NCBI GenBank assembly: GCA_958450325.1
Contig: OY288256.1
Location: 43,542,953 to 43,606,952, forward strand
Reading direction: 5' to 3'
Length of the DNA stretch: 64,000 bases
Origin: Agrostemma githago
Taxonomy: Eukaryota; Streptophyta; Magnoliopsida; Caryophyllales; Caryophyllaceae
The notes beneath the pieces were generated by a model. It searched no databases and was not told where the DNA came from. It saw nothing but the letters and a program-made list of their open reading frames with translations. This document shows positions 58,527 through 64,000 of the stretch, piece after piece. The translations under genes were made by a program, and so were the position numbers. The stretch's first letter is position 1, and each line of letters begins with the position of its first letter.

Positions 58527-59949
58527 GTAATTAGGCGAACACTACACATATTGTGAATATATTGTTGTTTAAATTCTTGTCACTCACCTGTTGTTCGCAA
58601 TGCCTACTGATCTGTTCTGAATACAGCAAAATGGTTGCGGAGTATTCATCGTTGGCTGTAATGACCCGGGATGATGTGATGTCCATGCTCCCGGATACTG
58701 ACATGTCGTCATCTGTTGTCGAGTGCTGGTTAATGCTTATGAACAGCCTCGCCGCAAACGGGAGCGGGTCGGGTAATTCTCCGAAGATGGCGTTCTTTGG
58801 TCTGCGACAAACGGTTTGTACTAAATTAACAGTGCATGGAATGTATAATCAATTGACAGAATGTGTAGTGAAAAGAGAGTGGACACTAAAGTAACAAATA
58901 ATGTCAACTAAAGTAACAAATGGTATGAATTAAAGTAACATCATATATGTTGGAACAATAATGTAGATGATACATGTTAAAGTAACGGATCTCATGAATT
59001 AAAGTACTCCCTCCGGACACTATTTTTTGCCCCATTTCATTAAAATACTCCTCACAAATATTAGGGTAACGGGGTGAAAAATAATGTCCAGAGGGAGTAA
59101 CACATATTGTTCACTAAACTAACGCCAGTTATTTGCTAAAGTAACAGAAGGATCACTGCACCACAAGGACACCAACTTATTACTTTGTATTGACTGTAAA
59201 TTTTCACACAATCCCAACTTTTTTACAGGATGCGATAATGAGGATTATTGCTGAAGATCCGGACAGTGCGTTCACTCAGAATACGGACGCCTTGATGGAG
59301 CAATTACATATTTTCATGAGTAATTGTGGCGGTACGTTGCAGCTGGACGCTGAATTGATCTTTGTGCCCATCAACATTGACGGGTACTTCTGCTGCGTAG
59401 TCGTCGACCGAAAGAAAAAGACAGTCGATCTCCTCGACCACCGTCGCTACGCAACGATCAGAGATACAACCCTCTTTGCAGCCATCAGGACAATTGTGAG
59501 CCTCTCTATTCTTCATTTCATAAGTTTTTAATCACAATCTTGTGCGCCAACGAGTGATTTCCTTGACTATTATCATCAATGATATTTAGGTCGGGAATAT
59601 GAGTGATTTCTTTGACCATTATAAAGTTGCTCGTGCGGCGGAAGTTGTGTCGTACAGGTTCCGCCCGATTAAGCTTGATTGGCAGGACAAAGTCACCAAC
59701 AAGGATGAGTCAGGGATTTTTCTTCTGATGCACATGCTATTGTACGAGGGACGTGATTTCCGTCACGAAGACCTCGACAGGAAGGTTAAAAGAAGATACC
59801 TGGTAGTCCAGTTTGCAGCCACTCTTCTCCTAACAGATATGAATAGCGTTCGAAAGCGACTGATTGGTGATGTGAAAAAGTTTGCGGCAGCTAGGCCAAA
59901 ATTAATTGAAGAAGCGAAAGCTAAGCGAGGAAAGAGCCGGAAACAGTAA
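58527..59949 (+). CDS. Second Ulp1 module (catalytic residues lost), C-terminal half of the Ulp1 gene
   Basis: Continues the frame of the exon ending at 58526. Exons 58627-58813, 59229-59496 and 59590-59949 (stop TAA). It is a tandem copy of the first module: the pre-intron block KNVVDYCLFQHNSYNG aligns with the KDVIDYVFYQNEKYSS block of module 1, and the intron positions agree except that the intron at 47773-47856 is absent here. The fold motifs remain (IFVPINI, VDLLDHR, LDWQD, SGIFLLMHMLLYEG) but the catalytic His is replaced (Gly at 59382-59384) and the Cys by Ser (59710-59712); Asp and Gln are kept. It should not cleave SUMO-type substrates. The C-terminus is Lys-rich. No stop or frameshift in this half, unlike the first. 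Confidence 0.75.
58831..59150 (+). repeat. Inverted repeat, arm 2 (intron of module 2)
   Basis: Reverse complement of 46238-46471, lengthened by a 91-bp MITE. Without element D the arms would be about 2.7 kb apart in the same transcript. Confidence 0.88.
59007..59097. mobile_element. Stowaway-like MITE, short (91 bp)
   Basis: CTCCCTCCGGACA at the left and its complement (one mismatch) at the right, flanked by TA (59005-59006 and 59098-59099). Same TIR family as the element at 4738. Arm 1 of the inverted repeat shows the empty site near 46283. Confidence 0.88.
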
Positions 59950-60533
59950 CCCGTCTTTCGTTGGAACTTTTCGTCTAACAAAAACACTAAGCATCGTTTT
60001 GTACTAGGCTGACAAATTATTTTGTCAGGAAAACAATTACTGTCATTCTGTCATATTTCAATGTATATTATATTCCTCAAACTTTGTTACTCTAACTTGT
60101 GTAGTCTGTTACTTCAAATAATGTCATGTGTTACTTTAACTCTAATATCTTGCACGCTGCATCATAGTTTCTTAATTTAACATAGGATGTCCAATCAAAC
60201 AAAATAGTAACGCCTTCTTTATTGAGCACTCCACAAACAAATAGTTGACATTATGTGAATTATTTTAACTGAGTCTTACTCTGGTAAAATATGATATCAT
60301 CCAAGGAATGAATATCTGCAATTCGATCAACACTTCAAAAATGATATTCCGTGTTACTCTAACTCATCTAGCACGTTACTTTAATGAATAATGTGTGTTA
60401 TTTTAATGAATAATTCACAAAGGAATGAATATCTGTAATTCAACGAACTCTTAAAAAAAGTGTTACTGTAATTCATTCAATCCGTTACTGTAAAGAATAA
60501 GCTACGCTACTCTAAAGAACCATATTTCCACAA
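59950..60533. repeat. Convergent intergenic region rich in GTTACTTTAAT motifs
   Basis: Lies between the 3' ends of the Ulp1 and transposase genes, so it should hold both terminators. About nine motif variants (GTTACTCTAAC, GTTACTTTAAT, GTTACTGTAAT) occur at about 60085-60515. No ORF. Confidence 0.7.
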
Positions 60534-61259
60534 TCAGAATACTGGTTCATCTTCTACATCCTCCTCGTCCTCATATTCTGATTCTGATTCATCGTCAGAT
60601 AGTTCGACAGTCGGTGGCGGCCGTGCTGCAAAGGGATTGGGGCAATTCCTCTTGTCGTGGTGCGCCATCTTCTTACAATTGTTGCACATGGGCTTCGGCT
60701 TCTTTGCAAGTGCAACGGATTTCGCTTTGCTCGATAACAACCTCTTGCCGCTTCCTTTTGTCTTGGAAATCTTCGGCGGGAGTATCGTTATCTCTGCTGT
60801 TGACGTACATCCTAGCATCTCTTCCAATTCCTGGGTTTTATTCAATGTCTCGCTACCCCCAATCGGCTTAAGCTTCATCCTGAATTCGCGGATCAAAGCG
60901 CACATGTTCTCCACATCTTCTTTATTAGCAGACCGTAGAATACCCATCGTCTCATGAACTTTCGACCACAGTTTAGACATCTCTATCTGCTTTCCGTCTA
61001 TGATGTCAATTTCATCGCCTTCCACACCGTCATCAACAACACGAGAATTGCGCAGTGCATCCCTCGACCACCTTCTCGCAACGCAGTTATCGGGTATACT
61101 GGTCAGGCCCTTTGAGGAATATATCCAAATTATGTATCGACACAGTATTCCCCTTGTCTCAAACAATTTACAGGTGCACTTGACGTCCGACGTTTCTGCA
61201 GGAGGTTAGTATAGCATTAAGACTATCCGATTTACAACCCACAAACTCATAAATCCCTC

Positions 61260-61500
61260 ACGACTATGTGTTACTTTAATACATGTGTTACTTTAATACG
61301 TGTTACTTTAATCCGTTCGCGTTACTTTAACTCATACTATGTGTTACTTTAATACATGCATTCTGTTACTTTAACTCATAAATCCCTCACGACAAAAGCA
61401 TTCTGTGCTGGATCTACAACCTACAAACCGCATTACTTTAACTCATAAGTTGTGTTACTCTAATACATTCATCCTGTTACTTTAACTCATAAATCCCATA
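61260..61500 (-). repeat. Intron 3 of the transposase gene, motif-dense
   Basis: About nine GTTACTTTAAT-like motifs in 240 bp, antisense to the transposase gene. Includes two near-copies of ACTCATAAATCCCTCACGAC (about 61244 and 61374). Confidence 0.75.
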
Positions 61501-62689
61501 TAAATGAAGACAGCAAGCAGGCAACTGTGTACCTTGTTTGTAGTGGGCTAGAAATTCCTTTCCCCTTGTGGCGTCCCTCACTGTAGTTACTTCAACCCCA
61601 TCCCTTTCAGCAAATCCTCTCACACTGCACGTCCCCACTGAGCACTTTACCTCCTCTTCAAATTCATCAAACACCACGTGGGTGTAAACCCTTGCTGTGT
61701 GCTGTTCAATCAAGAGGTGGGTCATTGTCTTCGGCAGAGATTGTATATTCTCACTGTCAAGTTTTTTCTGGGTATACCTTTGCTGATCCATGGCGCTCTC
61801 GAACCGCATCCAGAATTCAACCAACGTTCCATGCTGGTTCTCAAACCGTTTGAAGAAACTATTTTCGCTCTCCGATCTCTGTGTTGTTCGCATTAAGCCT
61901 CCCATCTTCAGATCCCTGCAGTGCGCCATGACCCACTGCTTCCTAATCGAAAATGCAGTTTTGAACCACTGAACATCCGCCACATCGTGCTCCTCCATTG
62001 TTTCCATCCACCGCTCGTCGAATTCCGCTGCATCGATCTCGTCATCCCACACTATTGCATTCAATTTCTTCAGGAATTCCTGGTAGTCGGTTCGCGAGGC
62101 ACCGTATTTAGTGGGTACCTTATTCATTATGTGCCACATACAAAATCGTTGCCACGCCGATTTAAACATCTTCTCAAACGATGCAATGATACCAGGGTCC
62201 TGATCGGTGATGATGTACTCAGGCTCCTTGCCGCCCATGGCCGTCAGGAACCGTTCGAACACCCAGTTGAATGATTTAAAGTCCTCGTGCGCGATGAGAG
62301 CGCCACCGAAAGTCACTGATCGTTTGTGGTGATCGACACCGGTAAATGAGGTGAATATCATCTTATATTTATTCGTCCTGTATGTTGGGTCGAACAAAAC
62401 TGCGTCCTATATTTTCTCCTAGCAACACCGTCAGCCCAAAAGACCCTACTCAAACTACCATCCCCATCTACGTCGTAATAAAAAAAAAAATCCCTTCCGA
62501 TTGTCCGCCATACCCCTGAAACGATCGATGAATAACTGACCGTCCCTCTCATGGATGAAGCACTTTATATCTCTTCCAAAGTTCTTGAAGTCGACCAGGC
62601 TGGCACCTACGTTTGCGAACCCTTCAACCTGCTCCTTACACATCTTGTACGTCTGCGTTGCACCGATCTTCAGCTGCAACAATTCGTTG

Positions 62690-62860
62690 ATTAATGTAAC
62701 GTATGACAAAAGTTGAAGTAACAGTAAAACGTCATTAAAGTAACATGTTGATTGAGTAACCAGAAATTGCTAATTAACAGACGACATTCATTAAAGTAAC
62801 GGAGTTTATGAACCACAGTAACATAGAATGTGCATTAGAGTAACCAAATATTACCTATGG
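62690..62860 (-). repeat. Intron 2 of the transposase gene, motif cluster
   Basis: About six AAAGTAAC-type motifs, i.e. in the sense direction of the transposase gene and opposite to those of intron 3. Confidence 0.7.
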
Positions 62861-63719
62861 CGCAGTGAACTAAACACACAGTGATCTGAACTTAAATAAT
62901 TGAAACTGCAAGAAGCTACTCAACACATACCCGTGAATTGTTCAGGATCATTTGTTTGTGGTACTTCGTGAGGTTTCTCTATAACTTATGGAATTCTCTG
63001 TCATTTGGTGAAATTAGCTCGTGGTCGTGCCCGCTGTGAAAAATAACAATTTTTAAAGGCCCGCCATTGCTGAACAACTTAATTCTTGCCATACAGCCAA
63101 CACGACGGACCTTTCTTTTCCTTTTCGGTTCCTCCACAGCGACTCCTTCTGTCTCCCCTTCCACTGCTTCCCCCTTCGACGTGGCCTCCTTGATTTTTGT
63201 TAAAACCCTGCCTGTTACATACTAGCAGCTTTGATTTAATCTCACCACCCCGCCATCTTTTCGTTGTGTACCTCCTCACATCGAACCAGCAGGCAAATGC
63301 GTAGATTTTATAAGAGTTTGTCGCTTCTTCCTGGTCTTTGAATATCTGCCCTACGTATGGCGTGAAAGTCTCACCTACATCCATGCACCATTGTTGTGCT
63401 TCTGCGTCAACTGAAAAACAAACCAGTGCATTGAGGTAATTAAATTAACAGAAGATGCGTATAAAATAGACATAAAGTAACAGATGTCAGTCTCTATGGT
63501 GACGGTTAGTGTGCATTAAAGTAACGAATATTGTGCACAAAAAAAACTCCAGGTATATTTCACTCACGTATTTAAAATGTATGTGATAACATGCAGTTTA
63601 CATACAATGAGCGTAAAATCTAATAATATGGAGCATTTTAATTGCTTCTACGGTGTCTACAGTATATCACTTACAAAAAACTTACAGTTTGTTTGTTTGA
63701 CAGGTTGAATATCAGCCAT

Positions 63720-64000
63720 AGAAGGAGATGTTGCAGCGGCACAAGATTGAAGATGAATGGCCTAACATCTATTATAATTCGTTGACTGCACTCGTGTACT
63801 TTGATTTGTAGGTTATTTTGATTGGAAGTCGTGGACGATAGTAAAGCAATATATTTCTCTGAATGGGCAGTTATTTTATTTATTTGTTTCCTATTTTGTT
63901 GGCAATCACGTCCCACTATTATAGGAAACAAGATCTTTTTTATTATTATTTTAATATGGCGGTTAATATATCCACATGACTCTTTAATGCGTTACAATAA
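63720..64000. other. Upstream region of the transposase gene
   Basis: 5' flank of the transposase start at 63719. No terminal inverted repeat matching the left edge could be found, so the right end of the MULE is probably beyond the window. No other gene seen. Confidence 0.5.

Larger units (their letters stand above)
60534..63719 (-). pseudogene. FAR1/FHY3-type MULE transposase
   Basis: Four exons: 63719-63686, 63410-62941, 62673-61533, 61195-60534, all with GT-AG borders and consistent phases. Domains in order: FAR1 DNA-binding zinc region (VGQIFKDQEEATNSYKIYA, VRRVGCMARI, SGHDHEL), MULE transposase with DDE residues in FDPTYRTNKY, ITDQDPG and SESENSFFKRF and the CMWHIMNK motif, a SWIM-type region (CTCKLFETRGILCRY, in which the usual CRH is CRY), and a C-terminal CX2CX4HX4C knuckle (CNNCKKMAHHDKRNC). 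It would cut and paste the MULE. Lesions: frameshift in exon 2 near 63190, TAG at 62979-62981, frameshifts in an A-run (62480-62490) and near 62400. Inactive copy. Confidence 0.85.

Overview
This is nuclear DNA of a flowering plant, most likely a eudicot. The evidence is: spliced genes with GT-AG introns, a host CASP-like membrane protein gene, Ty3/gypsy LTR retrotransposons of Athila-like and Tat/Ogre-like type with tRNA-type primer sites, Stowaway-like MITEs, and a MULE with a FAR1-type transposase. I cannot fix the species from sequence alone. Most of the window is a stack of nested mobile elements.

Layout. 1-3790: the 3' end and LTR of an Athila-like element (A), which appears to sit inside the LTR of an older relative. 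3813-6482: a 782-bp tandem duplication, one copy carrying a Stowaway-like MITE, followed by a diverged Tat-type LTR piece. 7222-9100 (minus): the only clearly intact host gene, a three-exon CASP-like protein of 204 residues. 11057-26766 (minus): a 15.7-kb Tat/Ogre-like element (C) with two 2.6-kb LTRs, a decayed gag-PR-RT-RH-aRNH-INT region and an extra spliced ORF on the opposite strand with its own TATA box.

26767 to the end is a MULE-like region holding two genes. A Ulp1-type cysteine protease gene runs on the plus strand: its 5' UTR exon ends at 27120 and its coding exons lie between 44993 and 59949. A FAR1/MULE transposase gene runs convergently on the minus strand (60534-63719). Both are broken. 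The Ulp1 gene carries two tandem protease modules. The first keeps the H-D-Q-C catalytic residues but has stops, frameshifts and a retrotransposon insertion. The second is open but has lost the His and Cys. Non-coding parts of this region contain about fifty scattered copies of a GTTACTTTAAT-like motif.

Three retrotransposons interrupt the Ulp1 gene. Element E (27716-44858, minus, TSD TGTTA) lies in the 5' UTR intron. Element B (31664-41252, minus, TSD TTGGG) lies inside E. Element D (48335-58029, plus, TSD GGCAC) lies in the exon carrying the catalytic Cys. A, B, D and E are non-autonomous: B and D code only for Gag plus protease, and E for an unrelated-looking protein, but B, D and E share a tRNA-Asp-type primer site, a leader hairpin, a C-terminal protein motif, two polypurine-tract-like sites and arrays of short CCCG/CGGG palindromes. 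No RNA genes or CRISPR arrays were found.
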